Part shown: positions 12,215 to 23,940 of the stretch, in pieces
How the letters are laid out: each line of letters begins with the position of its first letter
How positions within the stretch are numbered: position 1 is the stretch's first letter
Assembly (NCBI RefSeq): GCF_963678635.1
Contig: NC_087067.1
Location: forward strand, 14,275,018 to 14,339,017
Length of the DNA: 64,000 bases
Direction of reading: 5' to 3'
From: Symsagittifera roscoffensis
Taxonomy: Eukaryota > Xenacoelomorpha > Acoela > Convolutidae
Notes under the pieces: generated by a model
Seen by the model: only the letters and a program-made list of their open reading frames with translations
Databases searched by the model: none
What the model was told of the DNA's origin: nothing
Position numbers and translations under genes: made by a program

Positions 12215-14270
12215 CAAAACTGTTCATAACCTTCTTTGATCTTTCTGGATAAAGCTGACTGCTTTTTTGATCGTCTAATGTTTGAAGATATTTTCACCGG
12301 TTTCGTTGATTTTAACTTCGAAGCATTTGTTGTTTAGTCTTACCAAAAACAAAAACCAAATTTTCTGTTTTGCGGGCAAATGTCACAGCTTTAGTCACCA
12401 TTTGATGTAACTTGTTAGTTTATTTACTCGTGTGCAGGAAACTGTAATCCAAACAAGGTAATAACCAATAAGTTGGTTGTTTGCATCTGGTTTGCACATT
12501 TTGCTTCAGAGAGGATTGTTTATGATGTATATCTTGAATTTGATGACAATATGCATTCGCGTCATACTTTCCTGCAGCATTGATTGAAGTTTACGAATCG
12601 CTATTTTTTCTTCCAAAATTTGGATCTTATACTATAACTTTCCTTTTTTGAGAGAGTTTTTGTAGGAGGTTGCTACTAAGGTAAGTTAATTTACAAACAA
12701 AATCATTATTGATTTTTTATAATCATTTAGAACATTAGTCTTTTATAGGGTAAGTTTTTAGCGAGGGGAGTTTTTAGCCCTATTATATCTTCTTGTAATG
12801 AAAATTGAATCTTCTATTAAATCTTTTTGTAATTATTTCAATATATGAGATTTTTTGATATCATAGGGACTATATTTTATCTCTGTTTTGGAATCCACAG
12901 CTAAACTTCAGAGTGCACGGCAGGGACGGTTCTAAGAGAAGGGAGGGGGGGGGCGCTCTTTGCCTCTCAGGATTTGACCCCCTCACCAACTAAAAGATCC
13001 CACATGTTGTATTTTTTATGACGTCCAGTTTTGGCCAACCAACCCTGAAAATTTTGAAAAAAGCCCTTTAGCGCCAATCTATACTGATTTCTCCAATTTT
13101 TGACTCCAATTTTTGGTCAAGACATTTCCAAAACGGCATTTTTGACCTTTTTTCAGAAATAATTGCCTGCTGAGCAAAAAATTTCGGGAATGCTCGGAGA
13201 ATCAATGATTTCCGAGACAAAAAACATCCGTAATAAGCCATTACAGATGTAAAATTCAGACCATGAAATCGATGATACCATCAATAAAATTGACAAACTG
13301 GGGGAATTGATAAAAGAGGCGGATTTCGTTCATTTACCAAGTAATTTACCCATGGGTTATTGGTTAACCATGGGTTCAACCATTGGAATCAAACCTTAAG
13401 CCCCCTTAACCTTCAACCACTGCCGGCGTTGAACGTAGGGGGGGGGGGGGGGGGGGGGGGTTGGCCGAATGACAATTTTTTTAAAAGGAAAATTAAATGA
13501 AATATTAAACTGCCATGAATTGAGGATTGAAAATGTGGAAAAATTGGACATATTAAAAATCTATTTAAAAAAATGTGAGAAATAAGAAATTATGAAACGT
13601 AATACATAGCAACTGCACTAAGCAGGAAATGAGAAAAATTGAAAACAAAATTGTAAATTTTATCAATAACCTCTCAGAAAATTTATTATGAACGATTGTC
13701 ATTGATTGTAACAGGTCATATCAACAAAAAAAACGTTAGGATTAAAATCCATTTTAAATTCATTATAATTGATTGTTTTGTAATTTTGTAGATGCTGATT
13801 ATAAGATTAAAAAATAATTGTTAACGAATCATGGGAAATCGGTGCGGTGTGGTTCCCATAATCAAAGCAAAATTTTGAAACTATTAATGAAGTAGATTGT
13901 TAAATTTTTGCTTAATGGCAATTTTTGAGAAGATTTACATTAAATGTTTATTTCAATTTTACCTTTGTTTCTTAAATGTCCTCGTTTTTTTGGGTAACTG
14001 ATTTCTCTGAATAGTAATTTGATAAAATCGTCCCGTGCTCATAGTTGCTAACAAAAAAAAATAACTTTTTAGAACCTGTTTTTTTCCCACTCTTTTCGAA
14101 TTGATTTTTCAGTAAAAAAAAATTACAGCTTTCAGTACACAAACTTTGAGTTGCAACAAGTCTGCTTAAAGATGATCATATTCAACAACCGATCGGCCAA
14201 TCTATCAAATGTTTTCTCCTGAAACACAATTTTACATTCTAGTTTTTGTTACAATTGAGCTAATGATAAT
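12215..14270. other. No gene seen; intergenic with a 23-G run
   Basis: AT-rich sequence with GC-richer islands around 12,900-13,450. I recognise no domain or RNA gene. The one outstanding feature is the homopolymer G tract annotated separately. Confidence 0.4.
13438..13460 (+). repeat. Homopolymer run of 23 G
   Basis: An uninterrupted run of 23 G on the plus strand in an otherwise AT-rich stretch. Such a run can form G-quadruplexes and is prone to length change and to sequencing or assembly error. Confidence 0.9.
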
Positions 14271-14280
14271 TTTCCGTAAT

Positions 14281-14890
14281 AATTAGGTATAACAAGTCAT
14301 AATCATTGTAAGAAAATAATCAAAATCATAATCGAAATAATTATAATAATAATCACAATCAAAATAATCATTTTAGTAAACATAATAGTAGTTGTAATAA
14401 TAATAATCATAAAAATAATCGGCATAATGATAAAAACTGTTGAACAGGAATTGATCTAGGAATAACAGATAGAAAAATAGGATCATAATAGCAGATAAAA
14501 AATGTATGTATTGGCGAAGGCGCCTTCAGAAACATTTTTGGGCCAGCCATCCAAAAACGAAGGTCGAGGAAAAAAAGGGCCGTCGGAAACCCCCTTCCCC
14601 TAAATCCGCTACTGATAATGATCATAAATTCAAAAATAATCATAATAATCATAATATAAATAATCATAATGATCATAAAAATCATAAAAATCATAATAAC
14701 CATAATAGTCATATTTTTAAAAATCATAACAATCTTAATAATCATAAAAACAGTTGTAATTTAGAAAAATCATAATAATCATATTAATAAAAATCATTAT
14801 ATTAATCATAACCATAATAATCATAGAATTATCGATAATGATAGGATTAATAGTAATTATAATAATAATATGATTAATAATAATCATATA
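14281..14890. repeat. Degenerate AATCAT-type simple repeat
   Basis: Long stretch made largely of 'aatcataataatcat' variants. It is interrupted at ~14,505-14,615 by a unique GC-richer insert that is itself part of a dispersed repeat. Open stretches here translate to Asn/His or Ile/Met runs depending on strand. They are by-products of the simple repeat and not genes. Confidence 0.85.
14505..14615. repeat. Dispersed repeat with partner at 55527-55680
   Basis: Shares with 55,527-55,680 the start 'ttggcg..gaaggc.cctt.agaaa', then 'tttttggg' or 'ttttgggg', then 'aaaaaaggg.cgtc', and the end CCCCTAAATCCGC. Two copies sharing both ends suggest a small mobile element of unknown class. Confidence 0.6.
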
Positions 14891-14900
14891 ATACTTAAAA

Positions 14901-15328
14901 AAGCTGCTCGTTTCAGGGCAAAAACTTGAATTTTCCGCCATCGTTTTGATTTCTGTGGAGTAATTTGAAATCAAAAATTATTGAAATTTTGAAATTTTTT
15001 TTATTTGAAGTCCAATTTGGAACGAAGTCTAATACAGACTAATTTGGAACGAAGTCTAATACAGTCTAAATCTACGCTTACGCGTTAATAGCAAGACAAA
15101 TATCGTAAGTCAATTGTCCCAAATTGGCCAAACATTGAAACCTCCATAACTTTAGAAATAATGATCACATGGGATATATTTTTTAATTTGAACTCAAGAC
15201 AACAATAAATTTCAAATGATGTAAAAAATTCGTCAACAATTACTTGTTAAAAATTTAAAGTTTGTCTGGAGATAAAAAACCACCCCGAGCACAAAATTTC
15301 TGTCATTTTCTTCAAAAGCCGGAAGAAT
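14901..15328 (+). repeat. R1 repeat, copy 5 (diverged)
   Basis: Older plus-orientation copy. It starts with gctgctcgtttcagggc, keeps 'cttacgcgttaatagc', 'attgtcccaaattggccaa' and 'caccccgagcacaaa', and ends in a mutated terminal hairpin. A block around 15,010-15,060 is duplicated ('aatttggaacgaagtctaat' twice). Confidence 0.75.
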
Positions 15329-15447
15329 AAAATTAATCATAATAAAATGTTTCGAAAAAAATTTCATCACGTTCGAACTGAATTGACCTAAAGTGAATCA
15401 AGCCTCAGGAATCAAGCAAACAAACTCAAGCATACAAGAGTTTTTTT

Positions 15448-15981
15448 GATCCGACTTTCGGTAGGAAAGTAACGGAATATTTGTGCTCGGGGTGGGTTTT
15501 TTTTTCTTCAGACAAATTTCGACTTTTAACTAGCCATTTTTGACGGAATTTTTTTATATCATTCAAAAGGTATTGTTGTCCTGAGCTTAAATTTGAAAAG
15601 ATATTTCACCTGTGATCATTTTTCGTAGAGTTATGAGGGTTTAAAGATTGCCATTTTGGCCATTTTGACCAATTTGGGACAATTAACGCGCGATATAATT
15701 CGCGCTATTAACGCGTAAGCAGAGATTTAATCCGTCTTATAAATCGTTCCAAATTGGTTGAACGAAGCTTATTTGCCATAATTGATTTGTTACAAGGAAC
15801 AAAATCTCTCTTTTTGTACTTTATATGGCGTGTGGGGGGATGATTTTCACAAAAAATTTCAAATTTTAGAAAAAATTTTCATTTTATTTTATTTCATTAA
15901 TTTTTTTAATGCTTTTACTGCTGCTCCATAAACCTTAAAAGGCAGTCGGAACATTCAGGGCTTCGCCTTGATACGAGCAGT
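15448..15981 (-). repeat. R1 repeat, copy 6
   Basis: Full-length inverted copy, tail-to-tail with the diverged copy 5 across ~120 bp. Central palindrome and both end hairpins are recognisable. Confidence 0.88.
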
Positions 15982-16018
15982 GTTGTTTGTTTTTAGTATT
16001 GATCCATTTTCACGGTTA

Positions 16019-16412
16019 TTGTTCTGACTTTCGAAGAAAGTGCACAATATCTATGCTTGGTGTACTTTTTTATTCATTCAATTTTCGATTTGTTAACTAA
16101 GCGCTTTAGACGGAAATTTTGTATGCCATCAGAGAGATATTGTTATCCTAAGCTCAAATTTAAAAAGATATTTCACCTGATAATGTTTTCCTTAAAGTTA
16201 CGGGCTTTTGAAAGTTGCTAGTTTGGCCAATTTGGGATAATTAAAGTGCGATCGATATATAGCGTACTTGTAACACGCGTAAGAAGCAAATTAATGCGTT
16301 CAAAGTCGCATTGAAGCCAGCAATATAATCCTATTATCACAATACGAGACGCTTAACACACCCTTAGTATTTTTGTATTTTACATAGCGTGTGGAGGGAT
16401 AAAATTTCAAGT
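16019..16412 (-). repeat. R1 repeat, copy 7 (diverged, truncated)
   Basis: Diverged inverted copy starting tgttctgactttcgaagaaa, with a decayed centre ('gcgatcgatatatagcg') and the 'gcgtgtggagggataaaat' block near its end. The left-end segment with the cagggc hairpin is missing. Confidence 0.65.
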
Positions 16413-16649
16413 CTCATTTGCCATTAGAAATGATTTCTCAAATCACAGAAACTTTTTTTTGCATTTATCTTGAACACTACGACTGTTTAACAACTGGAAT
16501 CGAGCTAATTGACAATTTTTTGCTTAATGCGAAATTTCCTGAAGGGTAATATTTCATTTAGTGTGGAAGAGTCTGGTTTTTTAGGTATCGATATCGGTGA
16601 CAAAATTAGTGAGTTTCACTAATCATCATTTACATAGGTAGACAGGATC

Positions 16650-19600
16650 ATGTGTTTGTGTGGCAGTCAGAAAACATGGCTGATTGGGTGGTGGATTATT
16701 CACTCAATGGCCGCAGTCATGTTGATCTTCGCCTATGCCGACAGCGACTGGCTAGTTAGAGTGCACTGGAACGAGAAGATGATGAAAGAGTGGCCAAAAA
16801 ATGTGGAAGTTGGCTACCTGAAGAACGATAGTGGAGCCGAGATTATTACATACCACGCTGCCAAACTGAATTTACATTGGTAGGTTCGGTGGAATAAAAT
16901 CTATAATAAAATTGTATAAAATTGGAACAGACGTAAATTAATTTTAAATCATCGGCCAAATTTGACCAGTTTTCATGCAAATTTTAAATTTCCTACAACT
17001 TGGAGACAAATTTTTGTCTGAAAAATTAGCTTCTGTATGCAAAAACTGTCTGAAAATGGTCATTTGCTCTTAATTCTATTAAGTCTGTTCAATTTTTTGG
17101 CAGCTCTCGATAGCAAAATTTAAAATTCAGGTCCGGATAAGCAATTGAGAAGAGCAAATGACCCCTTTCAGAAATTTTTTGCTTGCAAAAGCAAACTTTT
17201 CAAACGGAAAGTATGTCTCAAGCACGATTTGACTGACAATCGAACCATTTATGCGAAGCTGACAGATTACTTTTTGCGATGGATTTTATCTGGGTCATTT
17301 TTCGCAGCTATCTATATATGAAACAGGTAAAGTAAAAAACCAGCTACCATTAAAGCAAATAATAATGGGAAATTACATAATGAATAATTTTTTAAGTGAA
17401 ACTTGAACTTAATACATCTTTCCGAATAATTTGTTCAATTTACATAGCAAACCTGTCAAATTAAATAGGTTCCTCAGACTCAAAATCAGTCCATATTGAA
17501 CTAAATCAAGCTATTTGGTGATAATGATTTGCTTTACGACTCAAAATACTACACCTATGCGACCTATGAAACGATTTTGATTGTCAGAGGATGATAAACA
17601 AACATGATCAAAAATTTCAAAATTTTTCCTCTATCAAAACTTTTTAACATGAATTATTCGAGATATTCAATGCTTTTAGCGTCGGAGCAGCAAGCCACGA
17701 TGCTAAAATTTGATACTTGATTTACTAAAAAAAATAATTAGTGATCACGTTAACGATTTCTCCTTAACAATTTTGTAACGATCTCTATCTGATTAACTTG
17801 GTCGAAAATATCAACATAATATCAAATATCAATCACAGACTATAATTTTAAGAAGTTCTTGCTGATATCAATTTTGTAAAGATATGGAGGTTACAGAAGT
17901 GACCTGATTGTATCATGCTTTATTTCGAATTATCTTTCGTCCTAAAGCGAGGATGCAAAAAATGCGCTCAAAATGATTCCGTATCTTATTGATTCAAAAA
18001 AAGCTATAATTGGTCGTATAATGCGTTACTCGTACGGAAATAAAATTTCGGTTAACTAAAAACTCATTTTTTTGGTCCGACATTGCTTAAGAAACTAGCG
18101 AAGGATTGAATGAACTGTGTTTTTCTATCCAATTTTGGCTCAAAGAAAATTTGCTGAGGGTCTATTGTGGTATCATGTTCACAATTCCTTCCTATTGTGA
18201 TTTTTCCAAAAAAATTGCCTGCTTATTTCCTTTTTTTTCAGACTCAAACAAATGAAAAGGGAATGAATGAGAAGCTTACATGGTGAGCAGTTTGCGGAAA
18301 CCTATTGCGAAGTTAATTAGAGAAAACTTACCTCAGTCGATTTTGCATTTTTTTCTCTAATCAAATACAGTGCTGATTTAAATTATCCGGACAAACCGCA
18401 AAACTAGAAATTTTAAATTTTTTTTTCAAATTGGGTTACTTTAGACAAAAATGATGGAGACAAAAACTATCTTAGAATTTCAGCAATTAGTATGGTGCTA
18501 TTTGTTTTTGCAAGCCCAAAGTTTTACTCCAAAGAAGGATTATTTTTTGGCCTTTTTAGTCCACCAAAAATTACACTATAATTACCGGTTCAATTACTGC
18601 CAAAAACTATAGCAAAGTGAGTCTCCTACGTAGCCGGACAAAAATTAAGCAGGAGTCTCCAAAATTTTTTGGAATGAATTTAATATAATTTTGTTTGATA
18701 ACCAAATGTTAATTTTACTATGTAAAACACTGTCGTTTATTTGAAAACATTTTTTAAACGTTTTTTTAACGTTCTTTGGAGACAATACTCTATTGAAAAA
18801 TGTTGGGCTCACGTAAAAAGTTTTCTTTGCAATGGTTTTTGGCAGCAGTTTTTGACCCGGTAGTTGTAGCGGAATCATTGATTGACTGAAAAAACCAAAA
18901 TTAATCTTTTTTGGGGTAAAACTTTGGGCCCTAGTTTTGCAAAACAATTGCATTTAATTAATTTTGGAAAATTTTTGAGCAAATTTTGTTCCTATGATTT
19001 TTTAAAATCAACTAAATTTCCGAAAATCTCATTTTAAAGTTTCAAGTTTCGTGCATTTCGTCCGGATAATTTAAACCAACACTGTTCCGTTTCCCTAACT
19101 AAAATTACATTAACAAATTAGCATAAAATTTACTTCTTCATTTGTAGAAGAATTTTGTAATTTTTTTGACAATTTTTGTTCAATAATTACTCTACCTGGA
19201 TTTTTTGTGGTCAGAAGATTCTGTGCTTCGTGTTTATACTGGGAAAATTATAACAAGTGTGATATAATATTTAAGCATTCTAGGCCATGATTCATGCCCG
19301 TGATTCAGGGAATGTTTTTTTCTAATTCTTGCAATTTTGCATCTATTTGAGTAGCCCTCGAAAAAAAATTGTTCGATATTTTAAATAAACTTTCTTTATT
19401 CTTGAAATAATTGCCCTCGGGATAATATGTGCTCATTGCACAGCAACTGTCTCTGCTTGTTCGTTTTGGTTTTATTTTGGCTGACCCGACAAAAAAGTTG
19501 GGTCAGCGACTAAGTTTTCAATTAATACTAAATAATAGACAACATCGAGCATAAAAAATATAATTTTTCGATCTGTATTTCCCAAAAATAATTTTTTTTC

Positions 19601-20386
19601 TTAGAACTTTAGAAAAAAGCTTTACAAAGTTTGGTTATTTGTAGGAAAACGGAATGGATGAACGACCCTAAGGATCCAAAGATGCAGTTCAGAGACTGGA
19701 ATCTCCTCTTCACAGAGCCAGACAGTCCCTTTTGGCTAATTGCACTGGTCGCCATGCTGGGCGCCATTCCTCTGTCTCTCATGCTGGCTTTCCTTCTTTT
19801 CCCATTGATTTTGTTCTTCGCCGGATGTTCCAACTGCTCAATTAGACTACATCGCAAACTGAACAAAATCTACAAGCCTTTCAGAATAGTGTGTCAGATT
19901 CTGAGTTTCTTGCTTGTCGTCTTGATGGCTACAATTGTATTCTGCTTCGGATATGGAGTTGAAAACGAGCTTACAACCGGTCAGGTTTACATGGATTATT
20001 TATTCTATTGCGGCCACCCGAAGCCATTCCATCCCGACCTTTGTTCGTTTGGGTTCGGTTATTGGAATATGTGTATTGCGCTTTTAATCCAACTAATAGC
20101 TGCTCTTCTCTCATTGGCTGAATGCTGCATAAACTTCCAGCCAATCAAAGCCGACAATAGACCGGAAAGCATTTTTGAAAACCTAAACATGGACGATCCT
20201 CGAGTCCAGTTCGTGTTGGAGCGACTTCGCGACATGAGAAACCGAATGTCGACTGTGAACATGTCAGTAAGACATTCAATGCGACGACAGTCGACGAGAC
20301 GAGGAACTGTGCTTGGAAAAAATTGGAGGCCTCCGAGTCATGAAATGACAGACGCATGTGATGATTTGACGGGATCAAAAGTTTAG
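16650..20386 (+). CDS. Four-span claudin-superfamily-like membrane protein, two exons
   Basis: Exon 1 is 16650-16879 and exon 2 is 19645-20386. The donor is ..cattg|gtaggt and the acceptor ..tatttgtag|gaaaacg. Joining splits a Trp codon (phase 2) and gives 323 residues without a stop. Predicted spans are residues ~10-30, ~106-136, ~157-180 and ~214-236, with a long first outer loop (31-105), a second loop with two Cys (199, 210), and a ~87-residue basic tail ending S-K-V, a possible class I PDZ ligand. A D-x-D-W-L-x-R segment follows span 1, reminiscent of the claudin/PMP22/calcium-channel-gamma/LHFPL superfamily; the exact family is not recognised. An in-frame TAG at 16635 supports the start. 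Possible 3' splice sites just upstream (16637, 16645) mean a 5' non-coding exon or trans-splice site could precede it. It probably sits in the plasma membrane. Claudin-type adhesion or channel-subunit roles are inference. Confidence 0.75.
16880..19644 (+). other. Intron of the four-span protein gene
   Basis: 2.77-kb intron with a GTAGGT donor and an ATTTGTAG acceptor. It contains a ~200-bp fold-back around 17,015-17,215 (two arms sharing 'gtcatttgctctt' and its complement), a Tc1-like element (18368-19084), and a perfect small hairpin gctgacccgac..gttgggtcagc at 19,481-19,507. No other coding exon is visible in the frame tested. Confidence 0.65.
18368..19084. mobile_element. Tc1/mariner-like element, non-autonomous, 717 bp
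   Basis: The left end cagtgctgatttaaattatc continues ccggac. The right end is its inverted near-copy (gtccggataatttaaaccaacactg), 24 of about 26 positions matching by eye. Ends starting CAGT are typical of Tc1/mariner-type elements. The inside shows no intact transposase. A minus-strand open stretch of 102 codons (18645-18953) has no recognisable transposase motif. The left flank is TA but the right flank is TT, so the TA target duplication is not intact. Confidence 0.7.
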
Positions 20387-20407
20387 ATTTGCAAACTATT
20401 ATAGTTC

Positions 20408-20413
20408 ATTAAA
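20408..20413 (+). terminator. Possible polyadenylation signal ATTAAA
   Basis: ATTAAA lies 22 bp after the stop codon of the four-span protein gene, followed by a T-rich stretch. It suits a short 3' untranslated region. It is only a sequence match. Confidence 0.35.
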
Positions 20414-21298
20414 CTTTTATTGTCCAACTTTTTTTAGAATATTGAGAAAACTTTTGAGACTACCGGATATCTTTTTTTTGGCTTTTCGTTGCAATTTTTT
20501 GTTCCGTTCTTAGTTTAGTTTCCGTTTTTGCTCAATCGAAAAAAGAAATTCGACGCTAAAAATTTTCGAGAATTTGAACAGAAAATTAGAACCGTAAAAC
20601 ATGAATGAGTTGGACAATAATTGGTATTAACAAAAAGTATTTGAAAGTAAAAAAAACAATAATGAGACAGTTTTGACAGTTTCGATCGTGATTGTTTCGA
20701 TCTTCCAGAAGCTGCTAGGTAGGCAACTGCGAATCATAAGAAAAGATTATTTCTTGATGGTTATTTGTAACTACGATTGGCTCTGACATTTGTGACTAGC
20801 AAATTGATTAATCCCAGATCTTCATTGAGTTTTTTGTAATTCCGAAGCATTTTTGAGTTTGTGAGCTAATCCAGCAAGACTTATTAAATAGTAGCAAGGG
20901 TTCTTGCAAAACAAGATAGAAACTGCAAAAAAGTCACCTACACACTATTAATAGCATAAAACAGAAAATTATTTTGGCCAAGTTATTCAAGAAAATGAAA
21001 GTGATTCGTATTTAACTTGAAAGCACCACTCAATTCGTGGACAGAATGTTTTAATAATGGGGCAGAATATTTAAACACGGCGGTATGTTTTAGTTATGGC
21101 AGACAAAATTTTGGCGGCCAGTGAAATTTTTCGTTAATCTCCAGAGTTAAAAATAAACACCAATGGTTTTATGTAGGTCAAAATTTATTGAGCAGAATAT
21201 AAGCCGACTAAATCCGGTTTTTCCATGGCAATTTGACATATTTCGTCGATCACTCTTGCATGGAGATATAAATGGCATATTCGGTTTGTTTGCCGATG
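20414..21298. other. No gene seen
   Basis: Intergenic AT-rich sequence between the four-span protein gene and the solo LTR. I see no domain, RNA gene or repeat pattern. Confidence 0.5.
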
Positions 21299-21708
21299 TG
21301 AGTTAGATTCGAGGTGTAACTCATAGAGTAATTTCGGATAGGGTACACCGTCTGCTCGTCACGCTATCTTATTTTCGGCCGGATAGATTCGTGCAACTCC
21401 TTAGTCTAAAACAGATCCTAATCTTACTCTTATATCTACTAGTCTCAGGGTGTTTAACTAGTCTCTGCTAGGCTCAATAGATCTAGAGTATACTGGCTTA
21501 TTGCGATTTCTAAAGTTCTCTGGGAGAGGTAACTAATTTCTAAATTAAATTCAAACCTCTCTGGTGCTGAAATTACAAGTAATTTCAGCACTTACAAATA
21601 AGTGGGTTGTTAGTTAGATGGATCTTGATTGGTTAATATTAAATATTTTATAGAGATAAAATATCCAATGTATAACCAAAGAATAAATATAGTTTATATC
21701 TGGTTCCA
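21299..21708 (-). mobile_element. Solo LTR of the 14-kb retroelement family
   Basis: 410 bp, the same length as both LTRs of the element at 29369-43557, in inverted orientation. The end complements read tggaacc.. and ..taactca, the family's TG..CA ends. The flanking 4-bp sequence GATG is present on both sides (21295-21298 and 21709-21712), a clean target-site duplication. This shows insertion followed by recombination between two LTRs. The internal 28-nt hairpin seen in the other LTRs is perfect here. Confidence 0.93.
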
Positions 21709-22218
21709 GATGGCTTGATTGAAAAAATGAAATGTTTCGGCGATCATTCGTTTATGAACGGGAATTTCGCGGAAAGTGAGGTCAAAATAGATACGTTGAT
21801 TCAAAAACTTTAAACTGCGAATAACTTCAGAGAAAAACAAGAAACGCAGAATGTTCTGACCATAGTCTTTAAAAGTACAAATGAATTTTTTCGAATTAGT
21901 GTCGCTATTTCTGCGTGGTGCAATAAAAAGATCTAAACGAAAACTAGACCAAAAACAGTAGAAAAATGATTAGAAAAACTAAAAACAAATCGTAAAAAAA
22001 TGAAAAAAAATTGAAAAAATTTTTCAGTTTTTTTTCAGGTACTTTTTGAATTTTGAAGTTTTTGATATACAAATGGTTCTGAAAACTTCAAAACAAACTT
22101 ACTTGTTGAAACTAAAATTTCACGGCTCAGATTAAGCATAAATAAGCTATTGTAAGCATGCACGCTCACCTTATTAGGTTGAAATTAGACCAAAAATGAA
22201 AATTTTCAAACTGTTTTT

Positions 22219-22756
22219 GTTCCGACTTTCGATACGAAAGTAACGGAATATTTGTGCTCGGGGTGGGTTTTTTTCTTCAGACAAATTTCGACTTTTTAAC
22301 TAGCCATTTTTGACGGAATTTTTTAAATATCTTACAAAAGGTATTGTTGTCCTGAGCTTAAATTTGAAAAGATATTTCACCTGTGATCATTTTTCGTAAA
22401 GTTATGAGGGTTTAAGGTTTGCCATTTTGGCCATTTTGACCAATTTGGGACAATTAACGCGCGATATAACTCGCGCTATTAACGCGTAAGCGGAGATTTA
22501 ATCCGTCTTATAAATCGCTCCTAGTTGGTTGAAAGAAGCTTGTTTGCCATAATTGATGTGTTACAAGGAACGAAAACTATCTTTTTGTGTACTTTATATG
22601 GCGTGTGGGGGGATGATTTTCATAAAAAATTTCAAAATTAAAAAAAAAAATTTCATTTTATTTTACTTCATATAACGTTTTTATGTTATTACTGCTGCTA
22701 CATAAACCTTCAAAAGCAGTCGGAACTCTCAGGGCTTTGCCCTGATACGAGCAGGC
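22219..22756 (-). repeat. R1 repeat, copy 8
   Basis: Full-length inverted copy starting tgttccgactttcgatacga and ending with the complement of gcctgctcgtatcagggc. The central palindrome is well preserved. Confidence 0.88.
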
Positions 22757-22759
22757 TTG

Positions 22760-23940
22760 TTTTATTTTATATTCTACTTCAAAATCAAACTCTTATAGTG
22801 AAGATCATTACACTTCTAGGGATACCTTGAAGAATTTTAGGGATACCTTGATTTTTTGATACGGATGCATGTAGACTGTCTACCAACACTGAAAATTTTT
22901 CGCCTTAACCTCGTTAATCTATTTTCATCTAATATCAAAAGAAAAAAGTTGTGTTAACAGAAAAAACTGCATAAATGAACTACTTTGACTTTCTGTAACC
23001 CATGTCTTGAAGAAGATTTGTATTTGTGGGTCCTCCTCAAGATCCAATTTAAAGTCAGTGACAGTCATGTTTTTCACCAAATATATAGAAAACAATCTAT
23101 AAAATATATCAAAAATGATGCTGAGACTTTGAAACAAACAAATTTACAGGTAATAGGTTTCCTAAAAAACTTTAAAAAAACTACAATTTATTTTAATGAT
23201 TTAGCAATTGATAATTTTATTTTGATAATGATATATGATTTATGATTTAAATTATATATGACTAACATGATTTTTCAATTGATATGATTTTATCTTTGAT
23301 ATTTTTGGGAAGCAAATAATTGAAGTGGTGAGGTGTTCGAGATGACTTTCTGTTCACAAGCATAGCGCAGTATTGAATGGGGTTTCGACGGGAGATGAAA
23401 AAAAAACATTTTCTCAGACAGTTTCCATTCACATAACAACAGGGATATTTTGGTTTTTCTAGCATAGTTAGGTCCGTTAAAAATAAGAATCACTTGAATG
23501 TCGTTTATTATTATCACAGGGTATATAAATTGATAGGATTTATTGAAAAAACAATTCAAATTTGGTAAAAGTTAGTTATCCCTGTTTCTCTATTGTTTGC
23601 TGAGGAATACGTTGACGGCCAAATCAAGTGCAAAGGAAGCAAATTTTTGTTATCTGGAAAACCGCAGATTGCTTCAAATTTTGACCAACTCATTTCCAAA
23701 ATTTTTTTTAGATAACAGTTCAAACAAGCAGTAATTTCGTTTGAAGAAAATTTTTTATTCAATGCTTCAAAAATTTAATTAGAGAAATGAAAATGTTACT
23801 CCGTTTTAATTTTAAAGAATAGAACTAGTGATCAAAGGAACTTAATCTTAATCATGCACAGAGAATTTATGTTGTGGAAACCCGCAATAAGTCTTAGTAG
23901 GTTTTATTTTTAATAACATACTAGTTTGCAGACTTTCTCT
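22760..23940. other. No supported gene
   Basis: Several short open stretches occur on both strands but overlap one another and carry no recognisable motif. No repeat pattern was noticed apart from the start of the tandem array at about 23,941. Confidence 0.45.

Noticed and set aside
12027-12227. Minus-strand open stretch inside an R1 copy, with relatives near 9678, 10602 and 57737
   Set aside because: The frames differ in length and continuity between R1 copies; similarity reflects the repeat and not a protein.
14506-14775. Open stretch encoding an Asn/His-rich protein
   Set aside because: It is a translation of the AATCAT simple repeat plus part of a dispersed repeat; the opposite strand is equally open and no gene signals are present.
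20059-20378. Minus-strand open stretches opposite exon 2 of the four-span protein gene
   Set aside because: Antisense shadows of a well-supported coding exon.
22925-23762. Several overlapping open stretches on both strands
   Set aside because: No motif, no consistent frame, and AT-rich low-information sequence.
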